Shown one piece after another: positions 35,975 through 43,853 of a DNA stretch of 64,000 nt. The DNA is from Winogradskyella echinorum (GTDB lineage: Bacteria > Bacteroidota > Bacteroidia > Flavobacteriales > Flavobacteriaceae). Within the stretch, counting starts at the first letter, position 1, and each line of letters starts with the position of its first letter. The stretch lies in assembly GCF_014297365.1 (NCBI RefSeq), contig NZ_JACOQD010000001.1:1488001-1552000 (forward strand), written 5' to 3'. The notes under the pieces are model-generated. The model searched no databases. It was not told the origin of the DNA and worked only from the letters and a program-made list of their open reading frames with translations. Position numbers and translations under genes: made by a program.

Positions 35975-36682
35975 TTATACGTTTACTTCAGTTCCAATAT
36001 TTTCACCAGAAACTACTTTAAGTAAGTTTCCTTTTTTATTCATATCAAAAACAATAATTGGTAATTCATTTTCTTGGCTTAAAGTAAAAGCAGTAGTATC
36101 CATAACTTTTAGACCTTTTAGTAATACATCTTTAAAAGAAATATGATCAAATTTAACGGCAGTACTATCTTTTTCTGGATCTGCTGTATAGATACCATCC
36201 ACACGAGTTCCTTTTAAAATTACATCGGCTTCAATTTCAATAGCTCTTAATACTGCTGCAGAATCTGTAGTAAAATATGGGTTACCAGTACCACCACCAA
36301 AAATTACAACACGACCTTTTCTTAGGTGACTCATTGCTTTTCTTCTTATAAATGGCTCAGCTACTTCATTAATTTTAATAGCAGTTTGTAATCTTGTTTT
36401 TACATCTGCATCTTCTAGTGCATTTTGTAAAGCTAAACCATTAATTACAGTAGCTAACATTCCCATATGGTCTCCTTGAACACGGTCCATACCATTCATT
36501 GCGCCTGCAACACCTCTAAAAATATTTCCGCCACCAATAACTATCGCAACTTCGACACCTAAATCTGTTATTTCTTTAATGTCTTTAGCGTATTCTGATA
36601 AACGCTCTGGATCTATACCATATTGACGGTCTCCCATTAAGGCTTCGCCAGATAATTTTAGTAGTATTCTTTTATATTTCAT
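35975..36682 (-). CDS. pyrH: Uridylate kinase (UMP kinase)
   Basis: A 235-residue amino acid kinase-fold enzyme that phosphorylates UMP to UDP. It has LLKLSGEAL at the N-terminus, [11 protein letters not shown], the acidic [15 protein letters not shown] stretch, and [15 protein letters not shown]. It is full length. An upstream TAGCTTTG element (36791-36798) would give a leader of roughly 100 nt. frr follows. Confidence 0.97.
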   Translation of the reverse strand: MKYKRILLKLSGEALMGDRQYGIDPERLSEYAKDIKEITDLGVEVAIVIGGGNIFRGVAGAMNGMDRVQGDHMGMLATVINGLALQNALEDADVKTRLQTAIKINEVAEPFIRRKAMSHLRKGRVVIFGGGTGNPYFTTDSAAVLRAIEIEADVILKGTRVDGIYTADPEKDSTAVKFDHISFKDVLLKGLKVMDTTAFTLSQENELPIIVFDMNKKGNLLKVVSGENIGTEVNV

Positions 36683-36790
36683 TAGATAGTTATCTATTTT
36701 TTTATTGTCTAATGTTATTCGCTAAAAAACTTATCGGTTAAAATTAATAAGTGAATATAGCTCATTTCATGAGTAGTTTTGAAAGTTGAA

Positions 36791-36798
36791 CAAAGCTA
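36791..36798 (-). promoter_or_regulatory. Bacteroidota -7 element for pyrH-frr
   Basis: TAGCTTTG on the minus strand, 109 nt before the pyrH ATG. It has no clear -33 partner, so support is modest. Confidence 0.35.
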
Positions 36799-36848
36799 CA
36801 TAATTATTAGCTTTTGTAAAAGTGAAAATTCTCCATAGTTACAGATAT

Positions 36849-36883
36849 AAAAAAAGCTTCTCAATTTGAGAAGCTTTTTTAAA
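36849..36883 (-). terminator. Terminator of the rpsB-tsf transcript
   Basis: Arms AAAAAGCTTCTC (36851-36862) and GAGAAGCTTTTT (36868-36879) with a 5-nt loop and A/T flanks on both sides, just past the tsf stop codon. Confidence 0.9.
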
Positions 36884-36906
36884 TATAGTTATTCTGTAAT
36901 ACCAGA

Positions 36907-37881
36907 TTATCCTACTGTAGCACGTTTAAAACCGGTAACGGCAACATCACCATAAGACTCAACATACTGTGCAACAGTTTGCTTTTCGTCTTTGATAAAT
37001 TTTTGATCTAATAAACATTGTTCTTGATCTAAAGTAGTGTTATCAGAAATAAAACGCTCCATTTTACCTGGTAAAATTCTGTCCCAGATTTGCTCTGGTT
37101 TACCTTCAGCTTTTAATTCTGCTTTGGCAGCATCTTCAGCTGCAGTTAATACTTCTGGAGTTAACTGAGCCATAGAAATGTATTGTGGTACATTTTTTAA
37201 AGTCTTACCTAAACGTCCTAATTCAATATTATCTTTTTCAATAACTGCGATACGAGCTTCAGTTTCTGATGCAATAAATGCAGCATCAAAATCTTTGTAA
37301 GACAATGTAGTTGCTCCCATAGAAGCTACTTGCATTGCAATATCTTTAACTAAAGTTTCAGCGTTATCTACTTTTGCAGATAAACCAACTAAAGCAGCAA
37401 TTTTATTAATGTGAACATATTGTCCTACAAAAGGAGCTTCTAACTTTTCAAAAGCCGTGATGTCTAATTTTTCACCAATAACTCCAGTTTGTTCTGTTAA
37501 CTTTTCAGCGACAGTCATACCACCAAAATCAGCAGCTAAAAATTCTTCTTTTGTATTATAATTTAATGCTATATCAGCTAAGTCGTTAGCTAATTTCACA
37601 AAGTTTTCGTTTTTACCAACAAAATCAGTTTCGCATCCTAATACAATAGCAACACCAGAAGTGTTGTCTGCATTAATTTTAGCGACAGCAGCACCTTCAG
37701 AAGAATCTCTATCGGCTCTTTTTTCTGCTACTTTTTGTCCTTTTTTACGCAGTACTTCAATGGCTTTGTCAAAATCACCTCCAGCTTCAACTAGAGCTTT
37801 TTTACAATCCATCATACCAGCACCAGTTGCTTGTCTTAGCTTGTTTACTTCTGCTGCTGTAATTTTTACAGTATTTTCCAT
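36907..37881 (-). CDS. tsf: Translation elongation factor Ts
   Basis: 324 residues from the ATG at 37881, giving MENTVKITAAEVNKLRQATGAG-type N-terminus as in the family; an in-frame ATG nine codons earlier is less likely. It has the UBA-like N-domain with GAGMMDCKKAL, the TDFVGKNENF core motif, and a two-subdomain core. It is the nucleotide exchange factor for EF-Tu. It lies 82 nt after rpsB. Confidence 0.96.
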   Translation of the reverse strand: MENTVKITAAEVNKLRQATGAGMMDCKKALVEAGGDFDKAIEVLRKKGQKVAEKRADRDSSEGAAVAKINADNTSGVAIVLGCETDFVGKNENFVKLANDLADIALNYNTKEEFLAADFGGMTVAEKLTEQTGVIGEKLDITAFEKLEAPFVGQYVHINKIAALVGLSAKVDNAETLVKDIAMQVASMGATTLSYKDFDAAFIASETEARIAVIEKDNIELGRLGKTLKNVPQYISMAQLTPEVLTAAEDAAKAELKAEGKPEQIWDRILPGKMERFISDNTTLDQEQCLLDQKFIKDEKQTVAQYVESYGDVAVTGFKRATVG

Positions 37882-37963
37882 AGTTTTTAAATTTAAAAAG
37901 TCATTCAATTAATTTTCAAGAGAGAAAAGAACTAAATGACTTTTAATATTGTATAAATGTTAT

Positions 37964-38752
37964 TTATTCTTCTTCTTGAGCCGCTACTGGAGCTTTTTCA
38001 GCTTTTTTAGCAGCTGGTTTAGCATCAGCTTTTTGGGCTTTACCATCTTTTTCTGCACGTTCAGCTTTTCTTTCGTTTAAGCCATCAGCTACTGCAGAAG
38101 TTACGATAGATAAAATCTTGTCAATAGATTTAGAAGCATCATCGTTAGATGGGATTAAATAATCTACTTCGCGAGGATCAGAGTTAGTATCTACCATAGC
38201 AAAGATTGGGATATTTAATTTCTGTGCTTCTTTAATAGCAATATGCTCACGCATAATATCAACTACAAATAGAGCTCCAGGTAAACGTGTCATATCAGAA
38301 ATAGAACCTAAGTTCTTTTCTAATTTTGCACGTAAACGATCTACTTGTAAACGTTCTTTTTTAGATAAAGAATTGAATGTTCCATCTTTCTTCATTCTAT
38401 CAATAGAAGCCATTTTCTTAACGGCTTTTCTAATTGTAACGAAGTTAGTTAACATTCCACCTGGCCAACGCTCAGTAATGTAAGGCTGGTTTACAGCACC
38501 TGCTTTTTCAGCAACGATGTCTTTAGCTTGTTTTTTAGTAGCAACGAATAAGATTTTCTTTCCTGAAGCTGCTATTTTAGCTAATGCTTCAGAAGTTTCT
38601 TGAATTTTTGCTGCTGTTTTGTAAAGGTTGATAATATGGATGCCGTTACGCTCCATATAGATGTAAGGAGCCATGTTTGGGTTCCACTTGCGTGTTAGGT
38701 GACCAAAGTGTACACCTGCTTCAAGTAATTCTTTTACTTCTACTTTTTCCAT
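37964..38752 (-). CDS. rpsB: 30S ribosomal protein uS2
   Basis: 262 residues from the ATG at 38752 (MEKVEVKELLEAGVHFGH). The open frame reaches 22 codons further up, but that stretch does not resemble S2 and is probably leader. Family motifs HFGHLTRKWNP and PGALFVVDI are present. The C-terminus has an extension rich in Lys, Ala and Glu, usual for Bacteroidota. tsf is downstream, as in most bacteria. Confidence 0.97.
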   Translation of the reverse strand: MEKVEVKELLEAGVHFGHLTRKWNPNMAPYIYMERNGIHIINLYKTAAKIQETSEALAKIAASGKKILFVATKKQAKDIVAEKAGAVNQPYITERWPGGMLTNFVTIRKAVKKMASIDRMKKDGTFNSLSKKERLQVDRLRAKLEKNLGSISDMTRLPGALFVVDIMREHIAIKEAQKLNIPIFAMVDTNSDPREVDYLIPSNDDASKSIDKILSIVTSAVADGLNERKAERAEKDGKAQKADAKPAAKKAEKAPVAAQEEE

Positions 38753-38962
38753 TTTGTAATAGTTTACGTTCTGTTGAATAGCAATGATTAAGTGGTTGCT
38801 TATGCTCGCCTTAACCATTTAGATGCTAAACTAAATCCTGATGTTTCCATCATGGATAACAATAACTGGGTTTTAACTTTGTCGAAATATTCGACGATTT
38901 CAATAAAATAAGATAATTCAGAATCTGAATGAACAGACTCTGAATTAAATGTTGTTTGGATA
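38753..38962 (-). promoter_or_regulatory. Structured region between rpsI and rpsB
   Basis: Holds three hairpins: TGATG-tttc-CATCA (38839-38852), the perfect GTCGAA-ata-TTCGAC (38881-38895), and a long stem 38915-38926 / 38935-38946 (one mismatch) just behind rpsI. The last may be a weak terminator or processing site; the others would sit in an rpsB leader. The arrangement is suggestive of S2 autoregulation, not shown. Confidence 0.35.
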
Positions 38963-39349
38963 TTAACGTTTCGAGAATTGGAATTTCTTACGCGCTTTCT
39001 TCTGTCCGAATTTCTTACGCTCTACCATTCTTGGATCTCTTGTTAATAGACCTTCTGGCTTTAATACTAGTCTGTTTTCAGGATCTAGCTCGCACATAGC
39101 ACGAGATAATCCTAAACGTATTGCTTCTGCCTGGCCGGTGATACCACCTCCATATACGTTAACAGTAATATCAAAGTTGCCATCATTGTTAGTCATGACT
39201 AAAGGCTGGTTTACTTTGTATTGCAATGTAGCAGTACTAAAATAATCCGTCATGTCTTTTTTGTTCACCGTGATTTTGCCTTTTCCTTTAGCAACGTACA
39301 CACGAGCAACAGCCGTCTTTCTACGGCCAATTTTGTGAATTACTTCCAT
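38963..39349 (-). CDS. rpsI: 30S ribosomal protein uS9
   Basis: A 128-residue S9 with IGRRKTAVARVY near the N-terminus, the GGGITGQAEAIRLGL core, and the basic tail ending KKFQFSKR that reaches the ribosomal P site. Its ATG overlaps the rplM stop (TAATG), so the two are translationally coupled. Confidence 0.98.
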   Translation of the reverse strand: MEVIHKIGRRKTAVARVYVAKGKGKITVNKKDMTDYFSTATLQYKVNQPLVMTNNDGNFDITVNVYGGGITGQAEAIRLGLSRAMCELDPENRLVLKPEGLLTRDPRMVERKKFGQKKARKKFQFSKR

Positions 39350-39804
39350 TAGTTAATTTCTTTTAAATTAATTGCTTTTGGTTTTTGCGCTTCGTGAGCA
39401 TGCTCTGTACCAGAAACAACTGTTAAATTTCTAAAAAGAGCTGCACCTAATTTGTTTTTAGGTAACATTCCTTTTACTGACTTTTCTACTAATCTGGTTG
39501 GGTCTTTCTCAAACAATTCAGTAGCAGTCAGGCTTCTTTGACCACCTGGATAACCTGTGTGACGGATATAACTTTTATCTGTCCACTTGTTACCAGTTAA
39601 GTTGATTTTTTCTGCATTAACAACAACTACGTTGTCACCGCAATCAACGTGTGGCGTAAAATTAGGTTTGTGCTTACCTCTTAAAAGTATTGCTACTCTT
39701 GAAGCTAAGCGACCTAAAGTTTGTCCTTCAGCATCAACTAAAACCCACTCCTTATTAACGGTAGCTTTGTTAGCTGAAACTGTTTTGTAGCTTAATGTAT
39801 CCAC
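39349..39804 (-). CDS. rplM: 50S ribosomal protein uL13
   Basis: A 151-residue L13 (WVLVDAEGQTLGRLAS, YIRHTGYPGG, GMLPKNKLG). It starts at GTG (39804-39802) giving MDTLSYK; no ATG is available in frame nearby and this N-terminus is the usual one for the phylum. It has a strong promoter and a leader of about 65 nt with two hairpins. Confidence 0.97.
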   Translation of the reverse strand: MDTLSYKTVSANKATVNKEWVLVDAEGQTLGRLASRVAILLRGKHKPNFTPHVDCGDNVVVVNAEKINLTGNKWTDKSYIRHTGYPGGQRSLTATELFEKDPTRLVEKSVKGMLPKNKLGAALFRNLTVVSGTEHAHEAQKPKAINLKEIN

Positions 39805-39904
39805 ACTAATTTGATTTATTATTACGCTTCACAGCGCAAAAGATTAAACATTCCTCTTCGAAAAAAGAGTTTGCAAATTTACGATAAACTATTGGATTAC
39901 CAAA
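39805..39904 (-). promoter_or_regulatory. Promoter and leader of rplM-rpsI
   Basis: TTTG (39904-39901), 19-nt spacer, TAAATTTG (39881-39874): a complete Bacteroidota promoter. The roughly 65-nt leader folds into CTCTT/AAGAG (39854-39869) and CGCT-gtga-AGCG closer to the start codon. This could be an L13 or S9 autoregulatory site. Confidence 0.6.
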
Positions 39905-39963
39905 CGTTGCGTAAACTTTTTTAATGAAGAAATAATTAGTTTTAAATGAATGTATTATAAAGA

Positions 39964-40920
39964 TTATTTTGTAGCTCTAAGTAATCTATCGTTTATGGAT
40001 TTACCTAAACCATAATCTGGGAGTTTTTCAGCAATTATAACATCGAGATGCATCTTGTCTAATTGATGTAAAACATCGTAAAGATTTGAAGCAGATTCTG
40101 ATAAATTTCCTGTTTTAGAGAGTGCAATCTGAACTGCGATATCAGTATTATCAATTTCAGACTTAAATGTTATCACTCCTATACGTTTACCTTTATATTC
40201 ATTTACTATAGTAGAAATATTGTCTGTTAGAATCGTTTTAGTCTTAGGCGCATAATGACGTTCTAACATACCAGGTGCATCAGGTGCCACTTCTTTAGTG
40301 TTCTTTATTTCTATATTACCAACGATGGCTTCTATATCTTCAATGGCTGTTGAACCTAAACGATAAATAATGGGCTCATCATTTTCAAAACCTATAATAG
40401 TGGATTCTATGCCGCTTGTGCAAGCACCTCCATCGAGTACCATATTAATAGCGTCTTTAAAATAAGTTTCAACGTGTTCTGCTGTAGTCGGACTAATACT
40501 ACTAAACGGATTTGCACTTGGTGCTGCTAATGGAAAATCTAATTGGTTGAGTAACTCTAATGTTATAGGGTGATTTGGTACACGCACTGCAACAGTATCT
40601 TTACCAGCTGTAATTACATCTGGTATGGTGATTTTCTTTTTTAAAACTAAAGTAATTGGTCCTGGCCAAAAAGCATTAGCTAAGCGTTTTGCCTTTTCAG
40701 GAATGTGATCTACAATATTAGAAAGATATTCTGTAGACGGAATATGAACGATAAGAGGGTTAAAAAATGGACGTTTTTTAGTTTCAAAAATAGAAGCTAT
40801 CGCTTTTTCGCTATAGATATTTCCTGCCAAACCGTATACCGTTTCCGTTGGTATAGCAACAATTTCTTCGGCATTTAGTAATGCAACCGCTTTTGATATG
40901 TCCTTTGAAATGATACTCAT
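39964..40920 (-). CDS. L-threonylcarbamoyladenylate synthase (Sua5 type)
   Basis: A 318-residue Sua5/YrdC/YciO-family protein. The YrdC domain (about 1-195) has IPTETVYGLAGN and the KKRP and SANPFSSISPTTAEHV segments. The Sua5 C-terminal domain (about 205-318, APGMLERHYAPKTKT) is also present, so it is the long form and not short TsaC. It makes threonylcarbamoyl-AMP for t6A37 tRNA modification. It is divergent from the ygiQ-like gene. Confidence 0.93.
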   Translation of the reverse strand: MSIISKDISKAVALLNAEEIVAIPTETVYGLAGNIYSEKAIASIFETKKRPFFNPLIVHIPSTEYLSNIVDHIPEKAKRLANAFWPGPITLVLKKKITIPDVITAGKDTVAVRVPNHPITLELLNQLDFPLAAPSANPFSSISPTTAEHVETYFKDAINMVLDGGACTSGIESTIIGFENDEPIIYRLGSTAIEDIEAIVGNIEIKNTKEVAPDAPGMLERHYAPKTKTILTDNISTIVNEYKGKRIGVITFKSEIDNTDIAVQIALSKTGNLSESASNLYDVLHQLDKMHLDVIIAEKLPDYGLGKSINDRLLRATK

Positions 40921-41020
40921 ACTTAATTTGAGACTGCAATATTAGTTCAAAAAAACTAAAAATTTAAAGTCTATGCGTATTACATTTCTTTGCTTTAAGT
41001 GTAGAAGCAACATTTTTAAC

Positions 41021-41028
41021 TACTTTTG
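41021..41028 (+). promoter_or_regulatory. Bacteroidota -7 element for the YgiQ gene
   Basis: TACTTTTG, ending 4 nt before the GTG at 41033. It argues that translation begins there and not at the upstream ATG at 40973, which would lie before the transcript start. Confidence 0.5.
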
Positions 41029-41032
41029 CATT

Positions 41033-43006
41033 GTGAATCAAGAACTAAGACTTTCTAGTTGGTTACCTACCACAAACAAAGAGGTGAAAATTCGCGGATG
41101 GGAAGAACTCGATGTTATCCTATTTAGCGGAGATGCGTATGTAGATCACCCAACATTTGGACCTGCAGTAATTGGACGTTTGTTAGAAAGTATGGGTTTG
41201 CGTGTGGCTATTGTACCTCAACCGAATGTAAATGATAATCTTCAGGATTTTGTAAAACTAGGCAAACCAAAATTATTCTTTGGTGTAACAGGTGGTTGTA
41301 TGGATCCTATGATTAGCAATTATAATGCTAATAAAAAGCGAAGAGATAAAGATGCATACACACCAAACGGAGACATTGGGTTTAGACCTGATTATGCTTC
41401 TACCGTCTATTCTAATATTCTAAAAGAAAAATGGCCCGATACTCCAGTTTTAATTGGTGGTATTGAAGGCTCTTTGCGAAGAGTAACACATTACGATTAT
41501 TGGAGTGACCAACTCATGCCAACCATATTAGAAACCTCTAAAGCAGACATGTTGGTTTATGGAATGGGAGAACAACCATTGCGCGAAATTGTACGATTGT
41601 TAGAAAAAGGTGTGCCTTTTAATAGTATAAATACAGTATTACAAACAGCCGTTCTTTTAAATAAAGAAGATAAAATTCCGAAAAATAGTAATTGGGAAGA
41701 TGTTGAAATTGCTTCACACGAAACTTGTTTAAAGGACAAGAAACAATATGCTTCTAATTTTAAGGTGATTGAACAAGAGTCTAATAAATTGGCTGCGCGT
41801 CGTATTTTTCAGAAAGTAGGTGATAAGACGTTGATGATTAATCCGCCTTATCCGACCATGACGGAAGCTGAAATTGATGCTTCTTTCGATTTGCCTTACA
41901 CCCGATTACCACATCCAAAATATAATAAGCGTGGACCGATACCTGCGTTTGAAATGATTAAGTTTTCCATAAACATTCATAGAGGCTGTTTTGGTGGTTG
42001 TAGCTTTTGTACCATTTCTGCACATCAAGGAAAATTTATTGCGTCTCGTAGCAAGGAATCTATTTTAAAAGAAGTAGATACGGTTGCTAATATGCCAGAT
42101 TTTAAAGGCTATTTATCTGATATTGGTGGACCAAGTGCTAATATGTATCAAATGAAAGGGAAGGTGCAAGCCATATGTGATAAGTGTGTGGCACCAAGTT
42201 GTATTTCGCCAGTGATTTGTAGCAATTTAGATACGTCTCATAAACCATTAACGGAATTGTATCAAGCAGTTGATAGTCATCCGAAGGTAAAAAAATCATT
42301 TATCGGTTCTGGAATTAGACATGATATGTTGGTGCCAGAATTCAACAAGAATGCTGATCCAAAAGAGTTGGATGATTACACGGAAGAAGTGATGACTAAA
42401 CATGTTTCTGGTAGACTAAAAGTAGCACCAGAGCATACTAGCGATCCTGTATTGAAATTGATGCGAAAACCTTCTTTTAGTTATTTCCATAAGTTTAAAG
42501 AACGTTTTGATAAGATCAATATTAAGAATAAACTGAACTTACAGTTAATTCCGTATTTCATCTCAAATCATCCAGCTTGTGAGGTTGAGGATATGGCCAA
42601 TCTTGCTGCCGAAACCAAAGACATGGGCTTTCAGTTAGAGCAAGTACAAGGCTTTACACCAACACCAATGACAGTTGCCACAGTTATTTATTACAGTGGC
42701 TACCATCCATATACGCTAAAGAAAGTTAATACACCAATTACTAAAAAAGAAAAGGATGAACAACACCGTTTTTTCTTTTGGTATAAGGATGAGAATAAAG
42801 CGTGGATTAGAAAGACGTTAAATAAACTTGGGCGTCAAGATTTATTAGACGTTTTACTTCCAAAAAAGGATGAAAAATGGCGTAAAAATAAGCCTAAAGG
42901 TGAAGCTAAAAACACCTTTAATGATGCTGTGCCATTTAACCAACGAAAACCAGAAGATAAAGTGAGGTTTAAGAGTAAGAAACGTAAAAAGAAAAGACGT
43001 AGGTAG
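41033..43006 (+). CDS. YgiQ-family radical SAM protein
   Basis: 657 residues from the GTG at 41033 (product begins with NQELRLSSWLPTT). The open frame continues 20 codons upstream to an ATG, but a -7 element lies in between and the extension does not look like the family. The N-terminal domain has FSGDAYVDHPTFG and GVTGGCMDPM. The [4Fe-4S] motif CFGGCSFC is near residue 320, and a basic C-terminal tail (KSKKRKKKRRR) follows. The reaction of YgiQ proteins is not known. Confidence 0.88.
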   Translation: MNQELRLSSWLPTTNKEVKIRGWEELDVILFSGDAYVDHPTFGPAVIGRLLESMGLRVAIVPQPNVNDNLQDFVKLGKPKLFFGVTGGCMDPMISNYNANKKRRDKDAYTPNGDIGFRPDYASTVYSNILKEKWPDTPVLIGGIEGSLRRVTHYDYWSDQLMPTILETSKADMLVYGMGEQPLREIVRLLEKGVPFNSINTVLQTAVLLNKEDKIPKNSNWEDVEIASHETCLKDKKQYASNFKVIEQESNKLAARRIFQKVGDKTLMINPPYPTMTEAEIDASFDLPYTRLPHPKYNKRGPIPAFEMIKFSINIHRGCFGGCSFCTISAHQGKFIASRSKESILKEVDTVANMPDFKGYLSDIGGPSANMYQMKGKVQAICDKCVAPSCISPVICSNLDTSHKPLTELYQAVDSHPKVKKSFIGSGIRHDMLVPEFNKNADPKELDDYTEEVMTKHVSGRLKVAPEHTSDPVLKLMRKPSFSYFHKFKERFDKINIKNKLNLQLIPYFISNHPACEVEDMANLAAETKDMGFQLEQVQGFTPTPMTVATVIYYSGYHPYTLKKVNTPITKKEKDEQHRFFFWYKDENKAWIRKTLNKLGRQDLLDVLLPKKDEKWRKNKPKGEAKNTFNDAVPFNQRKPEDKVRFKSKKRKKKRRR

Positions 43007-43025
43007 TTGTATCTAGTTTATACAA

Positions 43026-43841
43026 TTAAAGTTTTAAAAGTTCTTCTTCTAATAAATACAGAATCTTTTTATCCTTTTCAGTTAATGTATCGGATAATTC
43101 AGTTGGATTGAAATGTAGTTTAAAAGAATAGATGGCATTTTCGAGATTACTTATGTTATAACCAATGAAACTTAATGCCTTTGTTGAATTAAAGTTTTCA
43201 TCGAGTTTAACCGAATCGAGCTTAGTTTCGTCATACCAAATTCCAAATCCGCTTTCTGCCAAAATTTTCCACGGAAAAAGTGCACTTGGATCCGTTTTTC
43301 GACCTGGAGCAACATCGGCATGACCAATAATATTTTGTTTTGGTATGTTATATTTCTCAGTTAAATTTTCAAGCAACCAAATTAGGTTATTAATTTGTGC
43401 ATACGAAAAAGGTTCTTCTCCATCATTATCTAACTCTATTCCTATTGAAACACTATTTAAATCGGTCACTGATCTCCAGCTAGAATTTCCGGCATGCCAT
43501 CCGCGAAGCATGTCATTTAGCATTTGGGTTACTGTCCCATCATCACAAATGACATAATGGGAGCTAACTTGTGTTTGTTTTAGTGCAAAAGTGCGATATG
43601 TTTCTTCACAACTATCCTGATCCGTATGATGAATAACAATAAAGTTTGGTTTTCGTAAACTAAAATTCTGTGATTCAATAACAGTGATAACCTTATTATT
43701 GAGAGTATCTGGTTGAATATATTTTAAACTCTTACCTAATACCTTTGCCTGTTTTTTATATGATGTTTTTGAGACACGATAAATGTCTTTAGAACAACTG
43801 ACCAAAGCTAAAAGAATCACTAAATATTTAAAATATCTCAA
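43026..43841 (-). CDS. N-acetylmuramoyl-L-alanine amidase, lipoprotein
   Basis: A 271-residue Amidase_2 (AmpD-like) enzyme cleaving the amide between MurNAc and L-Ala in peptidoglycan. Lipobox LVSC (Cys16). Zinc-site residues are seen at IHHTDQ (His71/His72), GHADVAPG (His174) and Asp184 in RKTDP. It starts at TTG: an in-frame TAA lies just upstream and the next ATG would delete the signal. It lies 12 nt downstream of polA, so it is probably co-transcribed. Confidence 0.88.
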   Translation of the reverse strand: MRYFKYLVILLALVSCSKDIYRVSKTSYKKQAKVLGKSLKYIQPDTLNNKVITVIESQNFSLRKPNFIVIHHTDQDSCEETYRTFALKQTQVSSHYVICDDGTVTQMLNDMLRGWHAGNSSWRSVTDLNSVSIGIELDNDGEEPFSYAQINNLIWLLENLTEKYNIPKQNIIGHADVAPGRKTDPSALFPWKILAESGFGIWYDETKLDSVKLDENFNSTKALSFIGYNISNLENAIYSFKLHFNPTELSDTLTEKDKKILYLLEEELLKL

Positions 43842-43853
43842 ATTAAAATTAAA

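Noticed and set aside
43007..43025. TTGTAT/ATACAA inverted repeat between the YgiQ and amidase genes as a terminator
   Set aside because: Arms are only 6 A/T-rich base pairs and no T run follows on either strand.
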